Shown here one piece after another: positions 17,009 through 24,151 of a stretch of 64,000 bases of DNA (positions within the stretch are counted from its first letter, which is position 1; each line of letters starts with the position of its first letter). Under the pieces are notes generated by a model. The model was not told where the DNA came from, made no database searches, and saw only the letters and a program-made list of their open reading frames with translations. The stretch is from Streptomyces lichenis. Lineage in GTDB: Bacteria; Actinomycetota; Actinomycetes; Streptomycetales; Streptomycetaceae. The translations under genes were made by a program, and so were the position numbers. The DNA is taken from assembly GCF_023218175.1 (NCBI RefSeq), contig NZ_JALPTH010000001.1, positions 186,001 through 250,000 on the forward strand, in the 5' to 3' direction.

Positions 17009-17752
17009 TCACCCCAGGGGGGCCGGGCGGGGGCGGCGGGTGCCGACAGCGCCCCTGGTCTCGCGCCCCTCGCGCCCTTCACGCCCCTCGCGGATCTCGC
17101 GTTCCGGGGCGGAGGGCTGCCGGGGGACCAGGGGGACCCGCCCGCAGGGGCGGAAGCAGGCGACGCGTTCCGCCGGCACCAGCGCGGGGAGCAGGGTCTC
17201 CCAGGCCGCGGCGACCACCGGAGTGGTCAGCCAGCCCCGGTCCTTCCGGGAGAGCGTCTCGATCCCGGCCGTGGTCGCGGTGAGCATCCGGGCGGTCTCC
17301 CGCACGTCCAGCCCGGGCAGCAGCTCCCCCCGGCGGTCCGACCGGGCGAGCAGCAGGGTCAGGGCCCGCTTCCAGCTGGGGTACGGGCTGGGGAACCGGT
17401 CCTCGCCCGGCCACCGCTCGTCGCACAGCCGCAGCCCCGCCCGGAACACCACGTCGTGGTGGATGCGCTGGGCCGCGTCGTGGGTCATGTCGATCAGCGC
17501 TTGCAGCATCGGTCCTCCCGGTGCCCTGGCGGCCCGCAGCACATCCCGCCAGCCGGCGCCCGACTGGATCGCGACCGCCTCGGCCAGCTTCTCCTTGGAC
17601 TCGAAGTGGAAGTACAGGGCCCCTTTCGACACCTTCGCCGTCTCCACGATGTCGCTCAGGCTGGTCGCCGTGAACCCGGCGGTGTCGAAGCGGGCGGCGG
17701 CGGCCCGGACGACCAGCTCACGGGTGCGTTCGGCTCGTTCCTGACGTGGCAT
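17009..17752 (-). CDS. GBL-receptor-type TetR regulator (module A, second; ScbR2-like)
   Basis: A 247-residue protein. HTH region VSKGALYFHFESKEKLAEAV and ligand-domain Trp (PYPSWKRALTLL) are conserved. It is about 35 residues longer than the first receptor because of a charged C-terminal tail with EGREGREGRE-like repeats. A second receptor-like gene in such loci is often a pseudo-receptor that binds antibiotics or late signals rather than the butyrolactone; this is inference. The start at 17752 has GAAGGAGAC directly upstream. Divergent from the IS701-like gene; ACCAACC-type sites lie between them. Confidence 0.87.
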   Translation of the reverse strand: MPRQERAERTRELVVRAAAARFDTAGFTATSLSDIVETAKVSKGALYFHFESKEKLAEAVAIQSGAGWRDVLRAARAPGGPMLQALIDMTHDAAQRIHHDVVFRAGLRLCDERWPGEDRFPSPYPSWKRALTLLLARSDRRGELLPGLDVRETARMLTATTAGIETLSRKDRGWLTTPVVAAAWETLLPALVPAERVACFRPCGRVPLVPRQPSAPEREIREGREGREGRETRGAVGTRRPRPAPLG

Positions 17753-17868
17753 GACGTCTCCTTCGTGGGCGTTTCGCGATCCTTGGGGATCTTCGCGGCT
17801 CTTCGTGGATCCTCGCGGTCTTTCGCCGGTCTTGGCGGCCAGGGAAGTTCCTTCGAACTTCACCCTAA

Positions 17869-17892
17869 CAAACCAACCAAGCGGTATGGTAT
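17869..17892. promoter_or_regulatory. Autoregulatory-element-like site 1
   Basis: CAAACCAACC, four bases, then GGTATGGTAT form an imperfect inverted repeat. The ACCAACC half resembles the ACATACCAACCGG-type elements bound by BarA/TylP-class receptors. It lies 117 bp before the TetR start and 186 bp before the IS701-like start. Confidence 0.55.
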
Positions 17893-17943
17893 CCCTGTGT
17901 CAGGTCACCTCGATGTCGGAAAACAGCGATGTGACGGAGTCAG

Positions 17944-17970
17944 ATAAACCAACCGTCCGGTACGGTATGG
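17944..17970. promoter_or_regulatory. Autoregulatory-element-like site 2
   Basis: A second copy, AAACCAACCG followed by CCGGTACGGTATGG, 76 bp from site 1 in the same orientation. The inner ACCGT-N5-ACGGT arms are palindromic. Two copies in one divergent promoter suggest control of both genes by a GBL-receptor-type protein. Confidence 0.55.
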
Positions 17971-18077
17971 TCGTACCAGTCGACGTGCCCGGTCGTCGCA
18001 CCGGGTGCGGTCCTCGGCCCTGCCGCCGCCTGCGGGCGTCGCCGGCGCGGGCGGACCGAGAAGGAGGAGGGGGAGAC

Positions 18078-19289
18078 ATGGAAGGCGTGGAGAGCGAAGC
18101 CCTCGCGCAGACCTGGGGCGATGTCGCGGACGACTTCGTCACCGAGTTCTGCCGCCGGATGCTGGCCTCACTGAAGCGGCGCGACCAGCGGACCAGGGGG
18201 GAGTGGTACGTCTCCGGACTGCTGTCCGTGCCCGGGCGCAAGTCCATGCGGGCCCTGGCGGCGGTGGCCGACCACGGCGCCGCCGAGCAGAGCCTGCACC
18301 ACTTCATCAGCGACTCCTCCTGGGCCTGGGCGCCCGTTCGGCAGGCGCTCGCCCGCCATCTGGACCGGGTGCTGCTGCCGCAGGCCTGGGTGGTCGAGTC
18401 CATGGCCATCCCCAAGGCCGGCGCGCACTCCGTCGGGGTCGCGGAGTCCTTCCGCTTCGACCTCGGCCGGGTGGTCAACAGCCAGCAGGCCTACGGGGTC
18501 TCGCTGGCCAACGAGCAGCTGAGCGCGCCCGTCAACTGGGGCCTCACCCTGCCGCCCGAGTGGCTGGAGGACGAGGCGCGGCGGCGGCGGGCCCGTATCC
18601 CGGACGACGTACCGGCCATGAGCACGGAGGCGGGAATCGTCCACACGGTGGCCGAACTCGCCCAGCCCGACTGGGGGTTGCGCCGACGACCGGTGGTGCT
18701 GGACGCCCGTACCCTGGACTCGGCCGCCCTGGTGGAGCAGTTGACCCGAAGGAACGTGCCCTTCGTCATGCGCGTCGACGGGGCGACCCGGGTGGTCGGC
18801 TTCGACCCCGGCCGGCCCGGCTCGGGGGAGGCGCTGTTCCAGGCGCAGCAGCTGGCCGAGCGCGGCAAGAAGCTGTCCAAGCCGGTCGGCTGGGTGGACC
18901 CGGAGTACGCCATCACCCGGTCACTGCTGGTCAGCGGGGCCCGGGTGACCCTGCCGGCCGTCCGCAGACCGGGGACGCGGCAGGTGCCCCCGCAGCCGCT
19001 CACCCTGGTCGGCGGCTGGCCGATGCAGAAGGGGAGGCCGGGCGAGCTCTGGCTGTCCAACCTGCTGGAGGTGCCGCCGGCCGCGCTGCTGCGACTGGGG
19101 CGGCTGACCCGCCGGGTGGGCAAGGACTTCACCGAGGTCAGCACCCGGGTGGGGATGCGGGACTTCGAGGGGCGCTCCTACGCGGGCTGGCACCGCCATG
19201 TGACCCTCTGCTCGGTGGCCCACTCGATCCTGGCGCTCTCCTCGGCCCGCCAGCAGCGCTACGGCACCTCACATGAGCTTTCCGCCTGA
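18078..19289 (+). CDS. IS701-family transposase-like protein lacking the first catalytic Asp (module A)
   Basis: A 403-residue protein with the overall IS701/IS4-type DDE layout. Active relatives have VVDDTGF-KKG-HSVGV; here the block reads VVESMAIPKAGAHSVGV, so the first catalytic Asp pair is Glu-Ser. The region of the second Asp retains D (RPVVLDARTL) and the Glu block FEGRSYAGWHRHVTL is kept. No terminal inverted repeats or target duplications are evident around it. It has a strong RBS (AAGGAGGAGG), follows receptor-like sites and has a paralogue in the second GBL module. Domestication to a regulatory or DNA-binding role is inferred. Its 3' end overlaps the convergent shikimate-dehydrogenase-like gene by 21 bp. 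Confidence 0.8.
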   Translation: MEGVESEALAQTWGDVADDFVTEFCRRMLASLKRRDQRTRGEWYVSGLLSVPGRKSMRALAAVADHGAAEQSLHHFISDSSWAWAPVRQALARHLDRVLLPQAWVVESMAIPKAGAHSVGVAESFRFDLGRVVNSQQAYGVSLANEQLSAPVNWGLTLPPEWLEDEARRRRARIPDDVPAMSTEAGIVHTVAELAQPDWGLRRRPVVLDARTLDSAALVEQLTRRNVPFVMRVDGATRVVGFDPGRPGSGEALFQAQQLAERGKKLSKPVGWVDPEYAITRSLLVSGARVTLPAVRRPGTRQVPPQPLTLVGGWPMQKGRPGELWLSNLLEVPPAALLRLGRLTRRVGKDFTEVSTRVGMRDFEGRSYAGWHRHVTLCSVAHSILALSSARQQRYGTSHELSA

Positions 19290-20192
19290 ACCGGCGGGCT
19301 CGGCCGACCGGGCCTCCCGACGGGCCAGTTCGTCCAGGGCCGCCGCGCGCATCGCCGCGAACGGCAGCTCGCCGACGCCGGCCCAGCCGGTCAGCAGCTC
19401 GATCTGGCGCACCGTCCGGTGCAGCCGCATGGTCAGCCCGTCGACCACGGTGCTGCCGGCGAAGCCCGCCGCCTTGGCGAGCCGGGTGGGCCAGGCCGAG
19501 CACACCGCGTCCAGCACGGCGGCCCCGGACCGGGCGACGGTCGGCGCCAGCGCGTCGGCGGCGCCCGCGGGCAGGGTGGAGACCACCACCGGGACGCCCC
19601 GGAGCAGCCGGCCCAGCTCGTCCACATGGCGCAGCTCCACCGAGACACCCAGCCGGCCGGCCGCCGCCTCCACCTCCAGGGCGTGGTCGCGCTCACGGAC
19701 CACGACCACCGGCTCCCGTACCCCGACCTCCCGCAGCGCGGCCAGCGCCGAGCAGGCGGCGGCCCCGCCGCCCAGCACCACGGCGGACCCCGGCGCCGTC
19801 AGCCCGGCCTGGTGGATGGCGCTCATGATGCCGTGCGCGCCGGTGTGCTCGCCGACGCTGCGGCCGTGGCGGACGACCACCGTGTCCGCCCCGCCCACGT
19901 CCATCGCCAGCTCCGACACCTCGTCCAGCAGGGGCAGCACGGCCCGGGGCAGCGGCACGGCCAGCGTGGCCCCGGCCCAGTAGGTGCCGAACGAGCCGAG
20001 CAGCCCGGGCAGCGTCGCCTCGTCGCACGCGACCGCCTCATGGCTCCAGTCGTCCAGGCCCATGGCCGCGTAGGCGGCCCGGTGCAGCACGGGGGCCAGA
20101 CAGCGGCCGGCCGGCGATCCGAGAGCCGCCACCCGGTTGCCTCCGCCGCCCCCGGGCGCCCTGCGGCCCGCTCTCGTCCTCCCAGTTCGCAT
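19269..20192 (-). CDS. Shikimate-dehydrogenase-like (AroE family) protein with altered active site
   Basis: A 307-residue two-domain protein. Substrate-domain landmarks are recognisable (CLAPVLHRAAYAAMGLDDW) and the NAD(P) loop is VLGGGAAACSALAAL. The catalytic Lys position (SLTMPLKR in ordinary relatives) reads LAVPLPR, and the NTD motif carrying the catalytic Asp reads GEHTGAHG. Both catalytic residues are therefore missing, although the fold is intact. It may act on a modified substrate, bind only, or be decaying. The start at 20192 has AAAGGAGC. It lies beside a chorismate-consuming cluster, which makes a specialised role plausible. Confidence 0.75.
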   Translation of the reverse strand: MRTGRTRAGRRAPGGGGGNRVAALGSPAGRCLAPVLHRAAYAAMGLDDWSHEAVACDEATLPGLLGSFGTYWAGATLAVPLPRAVLPLLDEVSELAMDVGGADTVVVRHGRSVGEHTGAHGIMSAIHQAGLTAPGSAVVLGGGAAACSALAALREVGVREPVVVVRERDHALEVEAAAGRLGVSVELRHVDELGRLLRGVPVVVSTLPAGAADALAPTVARSGAAVLDAVCSAWPTRLAKAAGFAGSTVVDGLTMRLHRTVRQIELLTGWAGVGELPFAAMRAAALDELARREARSAEPAGSGGKLM

Positions 20193-20580
20193 CGGGGCTC
20201 CTTTCGCCTCGGCGAGTGGTGTGCCGGATATCCGCATGCTCAGGGGATGCCGGATATCGGAGCAGTCGTCACAACAGCGTAGAACCCCCTTCGCGCGGAC
20301 CGGCCGCCGAGTTGACATAGAGCCCCGGCCGATCCCGGCACGGGCCGAATTTCCCGTCCGAGCGCCCCCCACCTGCGGTTCTCCACCCCCGCGGTATCCC
20401 GCAAGGTGATGAAGTCCCAGCCGGTCCTTTGTCCCCGCACCGGCCCTCGCGGAAGAGTCGACCACCGCGAGGCCGTCTCACCGAAGGCGCCCCTCGAAGG
20501 CCGTCCACCGAAGGCCGCCCGGCGCCTTTCGCCCCCACGCCCGTAAGCCAGCCCCCGCCCCCCGAATGGGAGTCGTGATC
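20193..20580. other. 388-bp divergent intergenic region
   Basis: It separates the leftward AroE-like gene from the rightward WrbA gene. It contains the paired GGATATC sites (20222-20258) and a TTGACA hexamer at 20312-20317 without a clear -10. Open frames across it have no recognisable domain and no RBS. Confidence 0.5.
20222..20258. promoter_or_regulatory. Two direct TGCCGGATATC sites, 26 bp apart
   Basis: Copies at 20222-20232 and 20248-20258. The first extends to the palindrome CGGATATCCG. They lie 30-66 bp before the AroE-like start and may be a tandem operator for it or for the divergent WrbA operon. Confidence 0.45.
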
Positions 20581-21195
20581 GTGACCAACGTCGCCGTCGT
20601 CTACTACTCGTCCACCGGACATGTGCACACGCTCGCCCAGGCGGCCGCCGCGGCGGCCGAGAAGGCCGGCGCCGAGGTGCGTCTGCGCAGGGTCGCCGAG
20701 ACCGCCTCCGCGGACGCCATCGCCGCCAACCCGGAGTGGGCCGAGCACACCGCGGCCACCGGTGATGTCACCACGGCGGCCGTCGAGGACCTGGAGTGGG
20801 CCGACGCCATCCTGTTCGGCACCCCGACCCGCTACGGACTGCCGGCCGCCCAGCTCAAGCAGTTCATCGACGCCACCGGCGACCTCTGGGAGCAGGGCAA
20901 GCTGGTGAACAAGGTGGTCTCCTCCTTCACCTCGTCCGCCACCGCCCACGGCGGCCAGGAGAGCACCCTGCTCGCCCTCAACAACACCTTCTACCACTGG
21001 GGCGCGATCATCGTCCCGCCCGGCTACGCGGACCCGATCCAGTTCGCCGAGGGCAACGGCAACCCGTACGGCACCAGCCACACCGCCGCTGACGCCACCC
21101 CGCCGAGCGGCGAGAAGCTGGGCGCCATCGAGTTCCAGGCCCGCCGGCTGACCGGGATAGCCACCGCGCTCAAGGCCGGTCTGCGGGCCGCCTGA
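20581..21195 (+). CDS. wrbA: NAD(P)H:quinone oxidoreductase, WrbA-like flavodoxin
   Basis: A 204-residue flavodoxin-fold protein. FMN phosphate loop YYSSTGHVHTLA near the N-terminus, GTPTRYGLPAAQLKQFID in the middle and HGGQESTLLALNNTFYHWG towards the C-terminus match WrbA quinone reductases, which reduce quinones by two electrons with NAD(P)H. The GTG at 20581 is preferred because GGGAG at 20568-20572 is well spaced; an ATG at 20566 is also in frame. Next to an aromatic FAD hydroxylase, it probably keeps an aminohydroquinone-type intermediate reduced or detoxifies a quinone (inference). Confidence 0.85.
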   Translation: MTNVAVVYYSSTGHVHTLAQAAAAAAEKAGAEVRLRRVAETASADAIAANPEWAEHTAATGDVTTAAVEDLEWADAILFGTPTRYGLPAAQLKQFIDATGDLWEQGKLVNKVVSSFTSSATAHGGQESTLLALNNTFYHWGAIIVPPGYADPIQFAEGNGNPYGTSHTAADATPPSGEKLGAIEFQARRLTGIATALKAGLRAA

Positions 21196-21246
21196 GCCCG
21201 CCCGCCGGCGAAGCGACCATCCACCAGCGAACCGGGGGTGACCGGA

Positions 21247-22503
21247 ATGGCGAGGATACTGATCGCGGGCGGCGGCATCGGCGGGCTGGCGACCGCGGTG
21301 AGCCTCGCCCGCCACGGGCACCGGGCGCTGGTGCTGGAGAGCCGCGGTGAGCTCACCGAGCTCGGCGCGGGCATCCAGCTGGCGCCCAACGCCTTCCACG
21401 CGCTCGACCTGCTCGGCGTGGGCGGCCCCGTACGCGAACGAGCCGTCCACATCGACGAGTTGCGCTTCATGGACGGGACCACGGGGCAGCGGGTGGCCGG
21501 GCTGCCGCTCGACGCCGCCTACCGCCGCCGCTTCGGCGGCCCCTACGCGGTGGTCCAGCGGATCGACCTCTACGCCCCGCTGCTGGCGGCCTGCCAGGCC
21601 TCGCCCGCCGTCGAACTGCGCACCGGCGCCCGGGTGCGGCGCTACACCCAGGACGAGACGGGGGTCACCGTCCATCTGGCCTCCGGCGAACGGGTGCGCG
21701 GCGCCGCGCTGGTCGGCGCCGACGGACTGTACTCCGCGGTGCGCCGGCAACTGGTCGGCGACGGACCGCCTCAAGTGTCCGGCCACACCATCTACCGCTC
21801 CGTCGTCCCGATGGAGCGGGTCCCCCGCGACCTGCGCTGGAACACGGTGACCCTCTGGGCCGGCCCCCGCTGGCACATCGTCCACTACCCCATCGGCGGC
21901 GGCCGGTTCCTCAACCTGGCCGCCACCCGCGACGACGGGGCGACGGAGGCGGTGGCCGGCGTCCCGGTGGAGGCGCGGCGGGTGCCGGGCGAGTTCCCGG
22001 GGGTGGGCGAGACACCCCGCAGACTGCTCGGCCTCGGCGCCGACTGGCGCTCCTGGGTGCTCTGCGACCGCGACCCGGTGGCGCGCTGGACCGACCGGCG
22101 GGTCGTCCTGGTCGGGGACGCCGCCCACCCCATGCTCCAGTACGCCGCCCAGGGCGCCTGCCAGGCCCTGGAGGACGCGGTGGTCCTCGGCCGGCTGCTG
22201 GTCGGCGCCGGGGAGACGGCGTACGGGCAGCGCTTCGGCTGGTTCGCCGACGAGCGGCGCGAGCGCACCGCCGCCACCCAGTCGGCCGCCCGCGCCATGG
22301 GCCAGCGGCTCTACCACCCGGCAGGGGAGGCGGCCCACCGGCGCGACGCCCTGCTGTCCGCGCTCTCCACCGAAGACCTGTACGACCGGGTCGCCTGGCT
22401 GCACGGCGCCCGGGTCGGCGTACCCGGCGCGGCCTTCGACCAGCCCCCCAACGGCGGCCGTACCTCCGCCCGCCACCGAGCAGACGCCCTTTTGACACCA
22501 TGA
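21247..22503 (+). CDS. FAD-dependent aromatic monooxygenase (salicylate / 3-hydroxybenzoate 6-hydroxylase-like)
   Basis: A 418-residue group A flavoprotein monooxygenase. The N-terminal Rossmann motif GGGIGGL, the DG motif GADGLYSAVR and the GD motif VVLVGDAAHPMLQYAAQGACQALED-type stretch are present. Relatives hydroxylate hydroxybenzoates (3-hydroxybenzoate to gentisate, salicylate to catechol). In this cluster the likely substrate is the 3-hydroxyanthranilate-type aromatic made by the leftward genes at 24-29 kb. The ATG at 21247 follows a GGGGGTGA leader. The stop overlaps an in-frame ATG at 22500 of the next gene's frame. Confidence 0.85.
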   Translation: MARILIAGGGIGGLATAVSLARHGHRALVLESRGELTELGAGIQLAPNAFHALDLLGVGGPVRERAVHIDELRFMDGTTGQRVAGLPLDAAYRRRFGGPYAVVQRIDLYAPLLAACQASPAVELRTGARVRRYTQDETGVTVHLASGERVRGAALVGADGLYSAVRRQLVGDGPPQVSGHTIYRSVVPMERVPRDLRWNTVTLWAGPRWHIVHYPIGGGRFLNLAATRDDGATEAVAGVPVEARRVPGEFPGVGETPRRLLGLGADWRSWVLCDRDPVARWTDRRVVLVGDAAHPMLQYAAQGACQALEDAVVLGRLLVGAGETAYGQRFGWFADERRERTAATQSAARAMGQRLYHPAGEAAHRRDALLSALSTEDLYDRVAWLHGARVGVPGAAFDQPPNGGRTSARHRADALLTP

Positions 22504-22523
22504 TCCCGAGGGGACGCACACCC

Positions 22524-24014
22524 ATGAAGACCATCAGCTGGAACGGCACCGAACCGGAGAACCCGCTGGTTCCGGGCGACTCCACCGAACGCGACAGCGT
22601 GAAGATCGTCAACGCGCTGTTCACCGGGCTGGTCGAGTACGACCCGCAGACGGCCGAGCCCCGGATGGCCGCCGCGAAGTCCATAGAGTCGCCCGACTCC
22701 CGGGTCTACCGGATCACCCTGAACCCCGGCTGGACCTTCCACGACGGCACCCCGCTGACCGCCGCCGCCTTCACCGACGCCTGGAACTACACCGCCTACG
22801 GCCCCAACCGGCTCCAGGGCGCCGAGTACCTCTCCCACATCGACGGCTACGAGGCCACCCAGAGCGGAGCGGCCGACACCCTCTCCGGCCTCAAGGTGAT
22901 CGACGACCTCACCTTCGAGGTGACGCTCTCGGCGCCGTTCTCGGCCTTCGTCACCCAGCTCGGCTACGCCGCCTTCTTCCCCCTGCCGCGCGCCTTCTTC
23001 ACCGACCGCGCCGCCTTCGAGGCCCACCCGGTCGGCAACGGGCCGTTCGCCTTCGCCTCCCACACCCCCGGCGAGAACATCGTCCTGGGGCGCTACGACG
23101 CCTACGCCGGGGCCCGCAAGCCCAAGGTGGAGGGCGTGGAGTTCCGGTTCTACCGGATGCTGGAGGACGCCTACGCGGACGTGGTGGCCAACAAGCTCGA
23201 CTACCTCGACTTCGTCCCGGCGGACGCCCTCGACGGCGGCCGGTACAAGACCGAGCTGGCCGGCCGCTGCGTCTCCAAGCCCTACATGGGCGTGCAGTCC
23301 ATCTCCTTCCCCCTCTACGACGAGCGGTACGGCGACCCGCGCCTGCGCCAGGCCCTCTCCATGGCCATCGACCGGCAGTACGTCATCGACAAGGCCTTCG
23401 ACGGCGACAAGATGCTGCCGGACGGACTGGTCCCGCCGATCGTGCCCGGCTACGGCGGCGACGCCAGCGGCGAGCTCTGCACCTACCAGCCGGAGAAGGC
23501 CAAGGCGCTGTTCGAGGCGTCCGGCTTCGAGGGGCCCATCGAGCTCTGCTCCAACGACGACTCCGCCAACCAGGTGTGGATCGACGCGGCCTGCGCCACC
23601 ATCACCGCCGCCCTGGGCGTCGAGGCCCGCTACGCTCCGGTCCCCACCTTCGGCGAGTTCCGCAAGCTGATCAACGAGCAGAAGATGACCACCGCCTTCC
23701 GCTCCGGCTGGGTCGCCGACTACCCGTCGATCGAGAACTTCCTCAACCCGATCTTCCGCACCGGCGCCGCGGTCAACGGCTCCGGCTACTCCAGCCCCGA
23801 GGTGGACGCCCTGCTCGCCAGGGCGGACGCGGCCCCCACCGAGCAGGAGGGCTGGGAGCTCTACCGCCAGGCCGAGAAGCAGATCATCCAGGACATGCCC
23901 GCGATCCCGCTCTGGTACCAGAAGGTCGAGTCCGGCTGGTCCACCCGCACCGGCAACGTCACCGTCACCCCGCTGCTCCAGCTGGACCTGTTCGATGTGA
24001 CGCTGGAGGACTGA
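22524..24014 (+). CDS. Solute-binding protein family 5 (peptide/opine type) without signal peptide
   Basis: A 496-residue protein with the full SBP family 5 fold (TEPENPLVPG start, GLVEYDP, FHDGTPLTAAAFTDAWNY, DPRLRQALSMAIDRQYV, FRSGWVADYPSIENFLNPIF). Normal members carry about 30-50 N-terminal residues with a lipobox; here translation begins directly at the mature domain. The ATG at 22524 has GAGGGG 10 bases upstream; the in-frame ATG at 22500 adds only eight hydrophilic residues. No ABC permease or ATPase gene is nearby. A cytoplasmic binding, carrier or catalytic role is inferred. It is co-transcribed with the monooxygenase and converges with the PhzE-like gene. Confidence 0.82.
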   Translation: MKTISWNGTEPENPLVPGDSTERDSVKIVNALFTGLVEYDPQTAEPRMAAAKSIESPDSRVYRITLNPGWTFHDGTPLTAAAFTDAWNYTAYGPNRLQGAEYLSHIDGYEATQSGAADTLSGLKVIDDLTFEVTLSAPFSAFVTQLGYAAFFPLPRAFFTDRAAFEAHPVGNGPFAFASHTPGENIVLGRYDAYAGARKPKVEGVEFRFYRMLEDAYADVVANKLDYLDFVPADALDGGRYKTELAGRCVSKPYMGVQSISFPLYDERYGDPRLRQALSMAIDRQYVIDKAFDGDKMLPDGLVPPIVPGYGGDASGELCTYQPEKAKALFEASGFEGPIELCSNDDSANQVWIDAACATITAALGVEARYAPVPTFGEFRKLINEQKMTTAFRSGWVADYPSIENFLNPIFRTGAAVNGSGYSSPEVDALLARADAAPTEQEGWELYRQAEKQIIQDMPAIPLWYQKVESGWSTRTGNVTVTPLLQLDLFDVTLED

Positions 24015-24032
24015 CCCCCCCCATACCGGCCG

Positions 24033-24072
24033 CCCCGCCGCCGAAGGCCCCGAACGGCCCTCGGCGGTGGGG
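24033..24072 (+). terminator. Terminator of the wrbA operon
   Basis: A 17-bp GC-rich stem with two mismatches and a 6-base loop, beginning 18 bases after the binding-protein stop and followed by CTTTCGG. Confidence 0.65.
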
Positions 24073-24105
24073 CTTTCGGCTGTACGGGACCCGGGAAGCG
24101 GAAAA

Positions 24106-24143
24106 GGGCCGCGGCCCCGTGACGGATCACGAGGCCGCGGCCC
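24106..24143 (-). terminator. Terminator of the leftward chorismate operon
   Basis: The 17-bp stem (GGGCCGCGGCC core, one mismatch) has a 4-base loop. Read on the minus strand it is followed by TTTTCC, giving an intrinsic-type terminator just after the PhzE-like stop. Confidence 0.7.
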
Positions 24144-24151
24144 ACCGCGCT

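Larger units (their letters stand above)
17753..18077. other. 325-bp divergent promoter region with two autoregulator-like sites
   Basis: It separates the second TetR gene (leftward) from the IS701-like gene (rightward). It contains the two ACCAACC-type sites listed separately and short GATCTTCG/GATCCTCG-like repeats near 17776-17820. No gene is supported. Confidence 0.6.

Noticed and set aside
18078..19289. An active IS701 insertion sequence
   Set aside because: The first catalytic Asp is missing and I could see no terminal inverted repeats or target duplications; the gene has regulatory sites and a paralogue in the same context.
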